A stretch of 64,000 nucleotides of DNA from Candidatus Aenigmatarchaeota archaeon (lineage in GTDB: Archaea; Aenigmatarchaeota; Aenigmatarchaeia; GW2011-AR5), in contig JACPAG010000001.1 in assembly GCA_016180945.1 (NCBI GenBank), positions 83,900 through 147,899 of the forward strand. The letters are read 5' to 3'. The position numbers and the translations under genes were made by a program. Below the pieces are notes generated by a model. The model was not told where the DNA came from. It did not search any database and saw only the letters and a program-made list of their open reading frames with translations. Each line of letters begins with the position of its first letter. Position 1 is the stretch's first letter. Of this stretch, positions 1 through 7,765 are shown one piece after another.

Positions 1-607
1 CAACGATATGATTTTGTGATAGGTATTCGGCTACCAAAACAATCCACATGAACAACCCTACTATTCTTATAAAAGGCAGGAACCACGTCAAAACACTCGC
101 TTTAGCCCAGTCCCCTTTCCTTGCATAGTAAAAAGAAGCGACAGCCAGAGCCAAAAACATGGATTCCGTATAAACCGCAGAAAAGAAAAACGCCGTAGGA
201 AAGAATAGCAGCAACACAATAGTTTTTTTGGCCGCCGCCTCCCCGAATTCATGTTTTGTGAGCAGGAATAAAAAGTAAGATGCAATCAATGCAAATGCAT
301 TTGAAATTAAGAATGCGGCCAGGCCAAAATTGTTTATAAGAAGCCCGGCTGCCCTGATAAGAACCGGGTAGAGTGGCAGGAAATTGTAAAGGCTCCTCCC
401 GTCGGCCAGTGTTACGTACCCCTTTTCGGCTATTGTCAGATACGCTTCCCCGTCCCACTGCGTCCACGGATTGATAGAAGAAGCAGTGTTGATTTTAAAG
501 CCCGCGCCCAACGGCAGAACCGATAATGCTATCAAAGAAACGGCAAGCAAAAAGAATCTGTTGACTAAAAACAGTTTTGCAACGCCCCTGAATTCGTAAT
601 CCAGCAT
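1..607 (-). CDS. PIG-V-like membrane mannosyltransferase, C-terminus cut by window edge
   Basis: An open frame reads leftward from ATG at 607 to the window edge without a stop, giving 202 residues. It is strongly hydrophobic with repeated membrane segments. Residues about 48-60 carry a W-x-x-WDGEAY segment in the first extracytoplasmic loop, matching the WD(x)2-3Y region of PIG-V/GPI-mannosyltransferase-2 relatives, and a later NFLPLYP motif and FFPTAFFFSAVYTE segment are also typical. The family transfers mannose from a lipid-linked donor at the outer membrane face. The gene diverges from the flippase-like gene at 659, so both may serve one lipid-linked sugar pathway. Function is inferred; membrane GT-C type is solid. 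Confidence 0.75.
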   Translation of the reverse strand, partial: MLDYEFRGVAKLFLVNRFFLLAVSLIALSVLPLGAGFKINTASSINPWTQWDGEAYLTIAEKGYVTLADGRSLYNFLPLYPVLIRAAGLLINNFGLAAFLISNAFALIASYFLFLLTKHEFGEAAAKKTIVLLLFFPTAFFFSAVYTESMFLALAVASFYYARKGDWAKASVLTWFLPFIRIVGLFMWIVLVAEYLSQNHIV

Positions 608-629
608 ACGGTTTTCCTGCCGTAAAAAG

Positions 630-637
630 TTTATAAA
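630..637 (+). promoter_or_regulatory. TATA box for the 659 gene
   Basis: TTTATAAA is centred about 26 nt before the GTG at 659. That is the archaeal TATA-to-start distance, so the transcript probably begins at the start codon and is leaderless. Confidence 0.6.
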
Positions 638-658
638 GCATGGAACCATTAAGTAAGC

Positions 659-1600
659 GTGCGCCGATATAGAGTTGCCTTATTTCTTTTGAGTTTGATT
701 ATCCTAGGGCTGATAATTCTTATATCAAATCCCGCGGAACTCGCAAGAAAATTATCGCTAAGCAATCCATTTTACATAGTCCTGGGGCTGGCCGTCTCGA
801 CAGCCGCAAACGTTTTCCGTGTCCTTAAATGGAGTGTACTTGTTAATGTGAAATTTCTGGACCTCGCGCCAATCCAGATGCTCGGTATGACAGTCAGCAA
901 TTTCACGCCGGGCAAGGTCGCCGAGCCCGCGAAAACGCTTCTCTTGAAAATGAAAAGCGGCATAAACGTGTCGCAAAGCCTTCCCTCGGTTATATGGGAA
1001 AGAATAAACGACGTTGTCGTCCTGCTCCTTTTCTCTTTCGTAGTAATCCGGTTCCTTCCTCTCAGCCAGAACTTTCTTATTGTCGGCTGGATGAGCATGC
1101 TTATTTTTTCCGCGGCCGTGATCATGTTCTTGGTGATTTTAAAAAACAAACATGCCGGGTTTATGTTCTTCCGCTTTTTGAGACGGCTGCCTGTAGGCAA
1201 TAAATTACCAGGCACGTTCGCCGGTACTTTTTATAAAAGCCGTATACGGAAAAGGAAAATTTTTCTCGGTACTGGTCTGACGTTAATAGCATGGACGCTG
1301 GAAGGGCTCATTCTATACCTCTCCTTCGTTTCTCTTGGCGTAAACCCCCCTGATGTGGCTATTTTGGCAGGCATGATAGCGTTATCGGCATTAGTAGGCG
1401 TTGTTAGTACGCTGCCAGGCGGTTTGGGTTCTTTCGAGGCCGTGATGCTGTTGATGATTGCGCCTTTTGGCATAACAGGCAGCACTGGAGTCGCGGGCGT
1501 TCTTCTTTACAGATTCTTGTCTTTCTGGTATGCCGCGTTCCTGGGCGGTCTTTCGTTCCTTTATTTAACCAGAAAATTAAATCTGAATAAATTGTGGTAA
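659..1600 (+). CDS. UPF0104/LPG-synthase-TM-like flippase (AglD-type) membrane protein
   Basis: The 313-residue protein begins at GTG and has about eight hydrophobic segments. An FTPGKVAEPAK motif near residues 80-90 and a later TLPGGLGSFEA motif near 255-265 are hallmarks of the lysylphosphatidylglycerol synthase transmembrane family (PF03706), which in archaea includes AglD-like proteins and putative lipid-sugar flippases. It would act in the cytoplasmic membrane. A TATA box 26 nt upstream supports the GTG start. It faces away from the PIG-V-like gene, suggesting related work on polyprenol-linked sugars. The family is clear; the substrate is not. Confidence 0.8.
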   Translation: MRRYRVALFLLSLIILGLIILISNPAELARKLSLSNPFYIVLGLAVSTAANVFRVLKWSVLVNVKFLDLAPIQMLGMTVSNFTPGKVAEPAKTLLLKMKSGINVSQSLPSVIWERINDVVVLLLFSFVVIRFLPLSQNFLIVGWMSMLIFSAAVIMFLVILKNKHAGFMFFRFLRRLPVGNKLPGTFAGTFYKSRIRKRKIFLGTGLTLIAWTLEGLILYLSFVSLGVNPPDVAILAGMIALSALVGVVSTLPGGLGSFEAVMLLMIAPFGITGSTGVAGVLLYRFLSFWYAAFLGGLSFLYLTRKLNLNKLW

Positions 1601-1775
1601 GAAGTAAGCTGAAGAGGGAAATGAATTTTGCTTCACATCTTGGATTTTCCTGTCCTTTAACTTTACATTTGTCTTGAGGGCAACTGTAATAAGTAAACTT
1701 TGAACAATATCTTACCAATTCATCAGAAATAGCAGAAATAACGAATAAGAGGATTAAAAGTCGTTTCATAATCAT
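1596..1775 (-). CDS. possible short secreted cysteine-containing peptide
   Basis: An ATG lies 3 nt past the stop of the upstream reductase gene on the same strand. The first about 60 residues, the part outside the flippase gene, start MIMKRLLILLFVISA, a plausible signal peptide, followed by four cysteines within about 30 residues (YC, SC, KC, RC). The open frame continues antisense into the flippase gene to 1404, which I regard as read-through rather than coding. Coupling to the reductase argues for reality; the overlap and lack of homology argue against. The stated end marks only the non-overlapping part. Confidence 0.3.
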
Positions 1776-1778
1776 TAC

Positions 1779-2861
1779 TTAAAAAACCAGCGGCAGTTTA
1801 GTTACCGCAAATTTTAGCAGTTCCATCTTTGGCAGTTTTTTCCACATGTCCGTCAGCTTATCGTAATCAAACTCGTTGATTTTTGATATGCTGTGGCCGA
1901 ATGTTATGAATATCTTGTCTATATCCCTGTTTGTCAGTCTTCTGTAAACCCTTCTCAGCAGCAGCTGTCTTTTTATTTCCCACGCCAGTTCTCTTTTCCA
2001 TAAAATCTCGTATCGGCTGAGAAAATTAGCGTCGAACCTGTCCTTTTCCGCAGCCAGCCTTATTATTCTGGCGGCGTGTTTGGCAGCCCGCATTGAAAAC
2101 ATGATGCCGCCGCCGGTTAGCGGCTTTACCTGCCCGCACGCGTCGCCCACGAGCAGTGTTCTTTGTGCATACGATTTGCAGTAGCCTATGGGAATGTAGG
2201 AAGAATACATGCGGCCGTCAGGCAGATTAAGCGTGTTTTTGAAATATTCAAAATTGTTCCTCGGTCTTATCCTTGTGATAATCCCGTATTCTTTCGTCTG
2301 GGGTATTATCCACGAAAAGAAATCCGGCGAAAAGAACTTGTTTAGATAAACCTCTATCGTGTCGGCGCTTAATTTCTTTTCCGCCCTTGCGAATATGCCA
2401 AGCACGGCAGGGAGTTTTATGCCCAGATTTCTTCTCACCGTTGATAACGTCCCGTCAGCGCCGATTATCATCTTTCCTTCATAGGTTCCGTTTTCCGTTT
2501 CGACATGAACGCCGTTTTTCGAATACGATATTTTTCTTGCCATCTCATATCTTAGTCGTGCGCCGGTTTTTGCCCGGCGCCTCAGGAATCCGGAAAACGC
2601 CTTCCGCTTTAAAATGTACGCAAACGGCTTCTTCGAGTTTAACATGAAAGTGAGTCCAGACGGTGAAACAGCCTTCATTGAATAAACTTTGCTCTGGATA
2701 AGTTTCGAAGTTGCAAACCTGCTGAAAGCCGCGGATACAAGGCCGGAATCCTTAAGCGTTACGTGCCTGTTTTTTTCCAGGACAAGAACATCCAATCCGT
2801 CCAGAAGCCCGGCCAGATAGCCGCCGGCCACGCCGCAGCCCGATATTATGACGTCGTACAT
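1779..2861 (-). CDS. geranylgeranyl reductase family FAD-dependent oxidoreductase
   Basis: The 360-residue protein opens with a Rossmann dinucleotide fold (GCGVAGG at residues 8-14) and has a second FAD motif, LLVGDACGQVKPLTGGG, near 240-256. The central segment FFSWIIPQTKEYGII fits the conserved substrate-region motif of archaeal geranylgeranyl reductases. These enzymes saturate isoprenoid chains of archaeal membrane lipids or polyprenols. Length is slightly below the common ~390 residues. It stands alone, divergent from secF, with a TATA-like stretch upstream near 2890. It could instead reduce the polyprenol carrier used by the nearby glycosylation genes; that is inference. Confidence 0.85.
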   Translation of the reverse strand: MYDVIISGCGVAGGYLAGLLDGLDVLVLEKNRHVTLKDSGLVSAAFSRFATSKLIQSKVYSMKAVSPSGLTFMLNSKKPFAYILKRKAFSGFLRRRAKTGARLRYEMARKISYSKNGVHVETENGTYEGKMIIGADGTLSTVRRNLGIKLPAVLGIFARAEKKLSADTIEVYLNKFFSPDFFSWIIPQTKEYGIITRIRPRNNFEYFKNTLNLPDGRMYSSYIPIGYCKSYAQRTLLVGDACGQVKPLTGGGIMFSMRAAKHAARIIRLAAEKDRFDANFLSRYEILWKRELAWEIKRQLLLRRVYRRLTNRDIDKIFITFGHSISKINEFDYDKLTDMWKKLPKMELLKFAVTKLPLVF

Positions 2862-2918
2862 AGACGATTTTAAACTATGCCAGAAAGGTTAATAAGGTTA
2901 TAAGCAATTAGAGTTTTT

Positions 2919-3037
2919 CTGAAGGTTGATACTGTCAACTTAACGACCGATAGCATTTTTATGCTATCGGTCAACGTTGGGGGGTTGACTGCAAAGCACG
3001 TCAATCCCCCTTTAAGTTGACAGTACCCTGAAGGTTG
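2919..3037. mobile_element. E1: 99-bp three-way-junction element with 10-bp target duplication
   Basis: The element occupies 2929-3027 (99 bp). A 14-bp outer inverted repeat (TACTGTCAACTTAA at 2930-2943, complement at 3012-3025) encloses two hairpins, 2945-2972 (12-bp perfect stem, TTTT loop) and 2979-3010, joined by AACGTT. A perfect 10-bp direct repeat CTGAAGGTTG flanks it at 2919-2928 and 3028-3037, as expected for a target-site duplication. It lies between the reductase promoter side and the secF start and adds structure to the secF leader. There is no coding capacity, so it would be a non-autonomous mobile element. Confidence 0.75.
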
Positions 3038-3042
3038 GCCAA

Positions 3043-3888
3043 ATGATTTTTGAGAAATTTGACAGGCACTGGAAGGTATGGATTCTCATTCCTTCTGCGA
3101 TACTCGTTTTTTCGTTGGTTGTTATAGCCTCGAACATACTGGCCACCGGATTTTTCATGGCCCGTGATGTCGAGCTGCAGGGAGGAAAGGTTATCACGGC
3201 CGAAGTTTCGTCCGTTGACATAGCGGAACTCAACCAGAAATTCCCCCAGTATACAGTTCATGTAACGACAGGCGCGACAACAAACGTGCTTTTACAGATG
3301 CCTTTCGAAGCGGACGAGAATGCGGTTATAAGCCGGCTGAAAGAGGTTGTGCCGGTAATTGGCGAGCCGGGCGTGAAGAGCGTCGGCCCCGCGCTCGGAG
3401 ACATTTTCTGGAGGCAGACGTACACGGCCCTGATAACGGCATTTGTTTTCATGTCCTTGTTCGTTTTTATTCTGTTCCGCACGCCGGTCCCAAGCTCGAT
3501 AGTTATACTGGCTGCTGCGACGGACATAATGGCAACCATAGCGATATTGAGCTTGATTGGAATGAAGCTGTCGCTGCCCGTATTGGCCGCGCTTTTGATG
3601 ATAATTGGTTATTCTGTCGACACGGACATTTTGCTGACATCGTCCTTGCTCAAAAAACGAAGGGAAGAAATAGCGGAAAGTCTGAAATCAGCGATGAAGA
3701 CAGGGCTTCTGATGTCTCTCACCACGCTAGTCGCGCTGGCAGCGCTGTTCCTGATATCAGGCTCGTTTGTGCTCAATCAGATAGCAATAGTCCTTATCAT
3801 AGGCATACTCATAGACATGCCTGCTACCTGGATGGGAAATGCAGGCTGGCTGAGATTGTGGCTTGAGAAACACTCGGGCGGTTCATGA
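3043..3888 (+). CDS. secF: protein-export membrane protein SecF
   Basis: The 281-residue protein has one N-terminal membrane segment, a short extracytoplasmic domain beginning RDVELQGGKVIT (the conserved +GG segment of SecF), and five C-terminal membrane segments with the family's GYSVDTDILLTS motif near residues 188-200. SecD and SecF use the proton gradient to promote late steps of Sec translocation. The ATG at 3043 follows a GAAGG Shine-Dalgarno-like stretch that is part of the direct repeat bordering element E1. The secD start lies 2 nt beyond its stop, so the two are cotranscribed in the secF-secD order common in archaea. Confidence 0.93.
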   Translation: MIFEKFDRHWKVWILIPSAILVFSLVVIASNILATGFFMARDVELQGGKVITAEVSSVDIAELNQKFPQYTVHVTTGATTNVLLQMPFEADENAVISRLKEVVPVIGEPGVKSVGPALGDIFWRQTYTALITAFVFMSLFVFILFRTPVPSSIVILAAATDIMATIAILSLIGMKLSLPVLAALLMIIGYSVDTDILLTSSLLKKRREEIAESLKSAMKTGLLMSLTTLVALAALFLISGSFVLNQIAIVLIIGILIDMPATWMGNAGWLRLWLEKHSGGS

Positions 3889-3889
3889 T

Positions 3890-5503
3890 ATGGGGCTCAA
3901 AGAAGCAGTCAGGCATCCTAGAATAATTTTATGGATAGTTTTTGTAGCGCTCTCTCTGTTGCTGATTTCCCCGAATCCCAGCCCGCGTGGCGTCATAATC
4001 ACCTCTGTCGGGAAAAACATTTCTTCCGACCTGTCGGCAGGGGATATCATTTATGCCATAAACGGGAAAGAAGCCAAGGACGCGCTAGCTGAAAAGTTTT
4101 CAGGGACCATAAAAATAGAAACAAATAAAGGAACAAGATTCATAAAGGTAAACGGCACGCTGCCTGTCGAAACAAAAGATGTGCCGCCGACCCGCCTCAA
4201 CTTCGGTCTGGATTTGGTAGGCGGAATACGCGCAGTTATAGACACCGGGCCGAACATAACGCAGGAATATACAGACCAGATTCTTTCAACCTTGCAGACA
4301 AGAATAAATGTTTTCGGTCTGAAGGAATCCGCCTTCAGGCCGGTTGAGAAACGTTTCATTGAGATTTCCATAGCTGGCGGCAACAAGGAAGAGCTGAAAG
4401 AGCTTCTGGAGAGGCAGGGAAAATTCGAGGCGAAGATACCGTTTTCTTTGCCTGTAAAAAACGGCGTTGCATCACTGGATCTGGACAAAAAGTATAGTAT
4501 CTCCGTGAAAAATTCGTCCTCGTCCGTTGAAATAGGCCAGGCAACATACCAGAAAGGCGAGTCGTTTATCCTGGCAAGCATACCCTTTGAATTCCATGGC
4601 GTATACGAAAACAGGCTTAATTTGACATCAACTGTATTCACAAGCGACGACATAAAATTCGTGTTTTTCAGCCCGGAAAAATCCAGAATAGAGAAAAAAG
4701 CAGACGGTTACAACTGGTTTTTCGTAATTCAGATATCAAATATGGGCGCGCGGAAATTCGCCCAGGTCACGAAAAATATACCGGTCGTTGTAGACTACCT
4801 GGAATCAAAAATATACCTTTATCTTGACAGCAATGTTATAGACGCCCTGAATATTGCTTCTAACCTCAAGGGCAGCGAGCAGACAGAAATATCAATTACG
4901 GGCGGCGCCGCGAATCAGCAGGAAGCCGTGAAGGAAAAAGCCCGCTTGCAATCAATCCTCCGCTCCGGCTCACTGCCCGCATCTATAGAAATCGTCCAGA
5001 TAGATACGATATCGCCTAACCTCGGCCTCGGTTTCCTGCAAAACACGCTCGTGGCAGGCTTGGCAGCGTTGCTTGGCGTAGCATCCGTTATACTAATCAG
5101 GTACAGAAGCATCAGGTTCGTTCTGCCCATGCTGGCAGTCTCCTTCAGCGAAGTTATCATGATTCTCGGCATGAGCGTGTTGATCGGCTCTACAATAGAC
5201 CTGCCGGCCATAGCAGGCATTATAGCGGCAATAGGAACCGGCGTAGACAGCCAGATTGTTATGCTTGACCAGGCATTGCGGAAAGAGGTTCAGGAATACA
5301 CGTTGCGGGAAAAACTGAAGCGCGCGTTCTTCATAATATTCGGTTCAGGCGGCACGATCATCGCAGCCATGATACCTCTGCTGTTTTTGGGGCTCGGCGT
5401 TCTGAGGGGTTTTGCAATCACGACAATAATAGGCGTGCTGGTAGGCATACTGATAGCAAGGCCCGCATTCGGCATTATAATAGAAAGAATTGTCAAGGAA
5501 TAG
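3890..5503 (+). CDS. secD: protein-export membrane protein SecD with PDZ-like insert
   Basis: I start at ATG 3890, just after the secF stop, not at an upstream in-frame codon inside secF; this gives 537 residues. After one membrane segment, residues about 40-95 read as a PDZ-like module (LSAGDIIYAINGKEA). The conserved LNFGLDLVGGIRAVID motif follows near 105-120, then the P1 domain, and five to six C-terminal membrane segments with the GIIAAIGTGVDSQIVMLD motif. It partners SecF at the membrane. Its stop codon coincides with the left boundary of element E2, suggesting that the last codons were altered by that insertion. Confidence 0.93.
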   Translation: MGLKEAVRHPRIILWIVFVALSLLLISPNPSPRGVIITSVGKNISSDLSAGDIIYAINGKEAKDALAEKFSGTIKIETNKGTRFIKVNGTLPVETKDVPPTRLNFGLDLVGGIRAVIDTGPNITQEYTDQILSTLQTRINVFGLKESAFRPVEKRFIEISIAGGNKEELKELLERQGKFEAKIPFSLPVKNGVASLDLDKKYSISVKNSSSSVEIGQATYQKGESFILASIPFEFHGVYENRLNLTSTVFTSDDIKFVFFSPEKSRIEKKADGYNWFFVIQISNMGARKFAQVTKNIPVVVDYLESKIYLYLDSNVIDALNIASNLKGSEQTEISITGGAANQQEAVKEKARLQSILRSGSLPASIEIVQIDTISPNLGLGFLQNTLVAGLAALLGVASVILIRYRSIRFVLPMLAVSFSEVIMILGMSVLIGSTIDLPAIAGIIAAIGTGVDSQIVMLDQALRKEVQEYTLREKLKRAFFIIFGSGGTIIAAMIPLLFLGLGVLRGFAITTIIGVLVGILIARPAFGIIIERIVKE

Positions 5504-5611
5504 CTTTGCCCAAAAAGAGACCCATTGGCTGTCTTTTGACGCCAATGGGTCACCCGTATGTGAGCATCAATAATGATGCTCACGACTTTTTGGGCAAAGC
5601 CTCAAAGAATA
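5493..5611. mobile_element. E2: 99-bp three-way-junction element with near-perfect 10-bp duplication
   Basis: The element spans 5503-5601, exactly 99 bp like E1. A perfect 15-bp outer stem (GCTTTGCCCAAAAAG at 5503-5517, complement at 5586-5600) encloses two perfect hairpins: GACCCATTGGC with its complement, and GTGAGCATCA-ATAA-TGATGCTCAC, separated by an 8-nt linker. TCAAGGAATA (5493-5502) and TCAAAGAATA (5602-5611) flank it and match at 9 of 10 bases. The sequence is unrelated to E1. It lies between convergent secD and the small membrane protein gene, so it could also serve as a bidirectional terminator. Confidence 0.7.
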
Positions 5612-5615
5612 AGAA

Positions 5616-5852
5616 TCATTTCCGTTTTCTCTTTTTTGGAGAAACCGGCTTGATGCCTATGAACATCGCGATGAAGCCAGCCGCAATTTTGAAAATCACG
5701 TAGCCGATGCCGGCAAGAAAAGTCGCTTGCGACAAAGCGAGCCGTATGTTGGAAATCAGCAGTAAAATAAGAAGCGATTCTATAACCAGAACGAGCCCGA
5801 TAATGAAAAGCCCGAATCCTAGGATTTTTATGTTATTGTCATTTTTTCCCAT
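5616..5852 (-). CDS. small two-helix membrane protein, unknown function
   Basis: The 78-residue protein has a short charged N-terminus (MGKNDNNIK), two hydrophobic segments at about 10-35 and 42-65, and a very basic tail ending KKRKRK. It starts 4 nt past the nac stop on the same strand, so it is likely in the same transcript. I do not recognise a family. The basic tail indicates a cytosolic C-terminus by the positive-inside rule. Element E2 directly follows its stop. Confidence 0.6.
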   Translation of the reverse strand: MGKNDNNIKILGFGLFIIGLVLVIESLLILLLISNIRLALSQATFLAGIGYVIFKIAAGFIAMFIGIKPVSPKKRKRK

Positions 5853-5856
5853 CAGA

Positions 5857-6183
5857 TCACTTTTTTTTCAGTTCTATTATTGCCCTGGCGAGGTCGTTAT
5901 TCAGCTCTTCCAGCTTTTTAACAACCGCATCCCTGTCTTTACCGGTTTTTTCCATCACCATCTGTACGTCCTTTTCGTCTATTAATTCGGCCTCGCTGAC
6001 CTCGCCTGAAATCTGGTATACGTCCTTGCCCATCATGTTCGCTATCATTACTTCAGGGCCGGAGATAATTATGGTTTTCGACTTTGTCTTTATGATTACT
6101 TCTTCCGCCTCAACCTGTTGCACGTTCAGGTTGAGCTTCTTCATCATTTGTTGGATCTTTTTCGGGTCCATCTTTCCCAGCAT
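5857..6183 (-). CDS. nac: nascent polypeptide-associated complex protein (archaeal NAC)
   Basis: The 108-residue protein has the archaeal layout: a basic Met-rich N-terminus (MDPKKIQQMMKKLNL), a NAC beta-barrel domain at about 18-65 (VIIKTKSKTIIISGPEV), and a C-terminal UBA three-helix domain at about 70-108 (LIDEKDVQMVMEKTGKDRDA). Archaeal NAC forms homodimers that bind ribosomes near the exit tunnel and touch nascent chains. The start is ATG at 6183, or possibly the in-frame ATG at 6171. Location beside secDF puts two protein-biogenesis functions together, although the operons are convergent. Confidence 0.9.
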   Translation of the reverse strand: MLGKMDPKKIQQMMKKLNLNVQQVEAEEVIIKTKSKTIIISGPEVMIANMMGKDVYQISGEVSEAELIDEKDVQMVMEKTGKDRDAVVKKLEELNNDLARAIIELKKK

Positions 6184-6225
6184 AGATATATATTTCGGTC
6201 GTCTAATTTAAATCTTCGAATTGCA

Positions 6226-6309
6226 ATGGTTTTTCACACAAGCGATACCACCGGTCTCGGACTGGTGGTTCGTGGTGTAAAAAACTTTGTCGAGACAAAG
6301 GTTTTTCAC
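6226..6309 (+). promoter_or_regulatory. L1: double-hairpin leader before the TctA-like gene
   Basis: The 84-nt stretch from ATGGTTTTTCACA to the start codon contains ACCACC...GGTGGT and CTTTGTC-GA-GACAAAG stems, and is bracketed by the direct repeat GGTTTTTCACA (6228 and 6300). The layout resembles the 87-90 nt leaders at 55.7-57.6 kb: ATGG at the 5' end, two hairpins, then the true start. The reading frame is open throughout, so this could alternatively be an N-terminal extension of the permease. A TATA-like ATTTAAAT sits at 6205-6212. Confidence 0.4.
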
Positions 6310-7497
6310 ATGTTCTTTGAAATCTTGGTGCTTCTTTTCATCGGCGCCCTTTTTGGAATTGTTTTCGGCCTTTTGCCGGGCATACACCCGAATATGCTTG
6401 TTCTTCTGATACCGTTTTTTATTTCACTCAATCTGGAACCATTTCTATTTTTGTCCTTTGTTGTCGCGCTGGCAGTAACCAACAATATAGTTAATTTCAT
6501 ACCGTCATCCCTTTTAGGAGCGCCGGACAGCGGAAACGAGCTTTCGGTAATGCCAGGCCACAGAATGCTTCTCGAAGGCGACGGATACAATGTTATAAGA
6601 CTAACAGTCCTCGGCTCTCTTGGGGGTATGGTATTCTGTGCAATTATTTTTCCGCTGGTGATTTTTATCGTCCCTTTTTTATTTCTCGCCTTCACGCCTT
6701 TCATTTACGCAATACTCCTGTCCATCGTGGGATTTATGGTATTGACGGAAGAGGGAAACAAAAAAGCCGTTTCTCTCTTTGTGTTTCTTCTTTCCGGCAT
6801 TGTCGGTCTGGCAATTGGAAGCATACCCGTTGATAATACTCTGGTGTTGTTTCCGGTGATCTCTGGTTTGTTTGGAATGCCAACACTTGTTCTTCAGATA
6901 CGGCAGAAAACAAGGATTCCAGAACAAACCGGCAAGGAGCTCTTCTTGTCAAAAAAGCTCGTGAACTCTTCTATAGTTTCCGGTTCTGTTTCAGGAATTT
7001 TTTCCGGTCTTCTCCCCGGAGTCGGTTCAAGCGAAATAGCATCTCTTGTAAGCGCCGATAAAAACAGCCATTCTTTTCTTATAAAGCTGTCCGCGTTAAC
7101 GACAGCCAATATAGTACTCTCTGTAATGGCGCTGTGGCTTATAGGAAAATCTAGAAGCGGTATTTCGATATTAATCGAACAGGTGACGCCGGTGGGTTTT
7201 AGCGAAATCATTTTCGTGCTGATTGTAGCATTGGTAGCAACGGGCATCGCATCGGCAGCGACCTTGTTTTTGGCAAGAATTTTTATAAACACAATAAACA
7301 AGGTCAACTACACGCTTCTGAGTCTTTTTGTCATAGCCTTTATAGTGGCTCTTGTAGTAATTTTTACAGGATTTTACGGAGCTTTTCTTCTCTTTGTTTC
7401 GGCGTGCCTGGGAATTTTCGCAAATCTGGCCGGCATAAAAAGAGGCATAATGATGGGCGTTCTTATCCTTCCCACAATTTTATTTTACCTGTCGTAA
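6310..7497 (+). CDS. TctA-family (COG1784-like) multi-pass membrane permease
   Basis: The 395-residue protein is almost entirely hydrophobic with 10 or more membrane segments. The N-terminal FGLLPGIHPN motif and a related FSGLLPGVGSSE motif near residue 235 are the duplicated glycine-rich motifs of the tripartite-tricarboxylate-transporter large subunit family, here the archaeal branch that occurs without binding-protein partners. I chose ATG 6310, where the conserved hydrophobic N-terminus begins; an in-frame ATG at 6226 would add 28 poorly matching residues from the hairpin leader. Substrate is unknown. Its stop codon overlaps a 13-nt copy of the E1 right terminus. Confidence 0.75.
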   Translation: MFFEILVLLFIGALFGIVFGLLPGIHPNMLVLLIPFFISLNLEPFLFLSFVVALAVTNNIVNFIPSSLLGAPDSGNELSVMPGHRMLLEGDGYNVIRLTVLGSLGGMVFCAIIFPLVIFIVPFLFLAFTPFIYAILLSIVGFMVLTEEGNKKAVSLFVFLLSGIVGLAIGSIPVDNTLVLFPVISGLFGMPTLVLQIRQKTRIPEQTGKELFLSKKLVNSSIVSGSVSGIFSGLLPGVGSSEIASLVSADKNSHSFLIKLSALTTANIVLSVMALWLIGKSRSGISILIEQVTPVGFSEIIFVLIVALVATGIASAATLFLARIFINTINKVNYTLLSLFVIAFIVALVVIFTGFYGAFLLFVSACLGIFANLAGIKRGIMMGVLILPTILFYLS

Positions 7498-7507
7498 GTT
7501 GACAGTA
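7495..7507. repeat. 13-nt copy of the E1 right terminus
   Basis: TAAGTTGACAGTA is identical to the right end of E1 (3013-3025) and supplies the TAA stop of the TctA-like gene. It looks like the remnant of an excised or degraded E1-type element, again placed at a stop codon as with E2. Confidence 0.4.
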
Positions 7508-7547
7508 TTTAAAGGTTTTACAAGAATAAGGTTTTGGTGGTATAAAC

Positions 7548-7724
7548 ATGGCAGAAACGCTGGTTGTAAAAAGCAAGGTCAAGGATTATGTCGCAAAGAA
7601 AAAGCTCCGCATGGGCGGTGACGCAGTAGCCGTATTGAACAAGGAAGTCGCGCGCCTTCTGGACCGCGCCGCAGAGCGTGCCAAGGAAGACAAGAAAGGA
7701 ACAGTAAAATCCAGGCACGTCTGA
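7548..7724 (+). CDS. minimal histone-fold DNA-binding protein (DUF1931-like)
   Basis: A 58-residue gene runs from ATG 7548 to TGA 7722-7724. The sequence LVVKSKVKDYVAKKKLRM, then GGDAVAVLNKEVARLLDRAA, then a basic tail ending KSRHV reads as helix1-loop-long helix2-loop of a histone fold with the start of helix 3, as in archaeal DUF1931/histone-like proteins. It would bind DNA as a dimer or larger assembly. A TATA-like TATTTAAAG is at 7506-7514. It is shorter than canonical archaeal histones (about 66-70 residues) and seems to lack a full third helix. Confidence 0.75.
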   Translation: MAETLVVKSKVKDYVAKKKLRMGGDAVAVLNKEVARLLDRAAERAKEDKKGTVKSRHV

Positions 7725-7765
7725 TAGTGGCTAAAATAATTGAACGCGTCGTTTTATAGAAATGC

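Noticed and set aside
4051..4653. 200-aa antisense ORF in secD
   Set aside because: Shadow of secD; no motif and the secD frame is fully conserved.
5506..5703. 65-aa plus-strand ORF
   Set aside because: It is composed of the hairpins of E2 and antisense of the small membrane protein gene.
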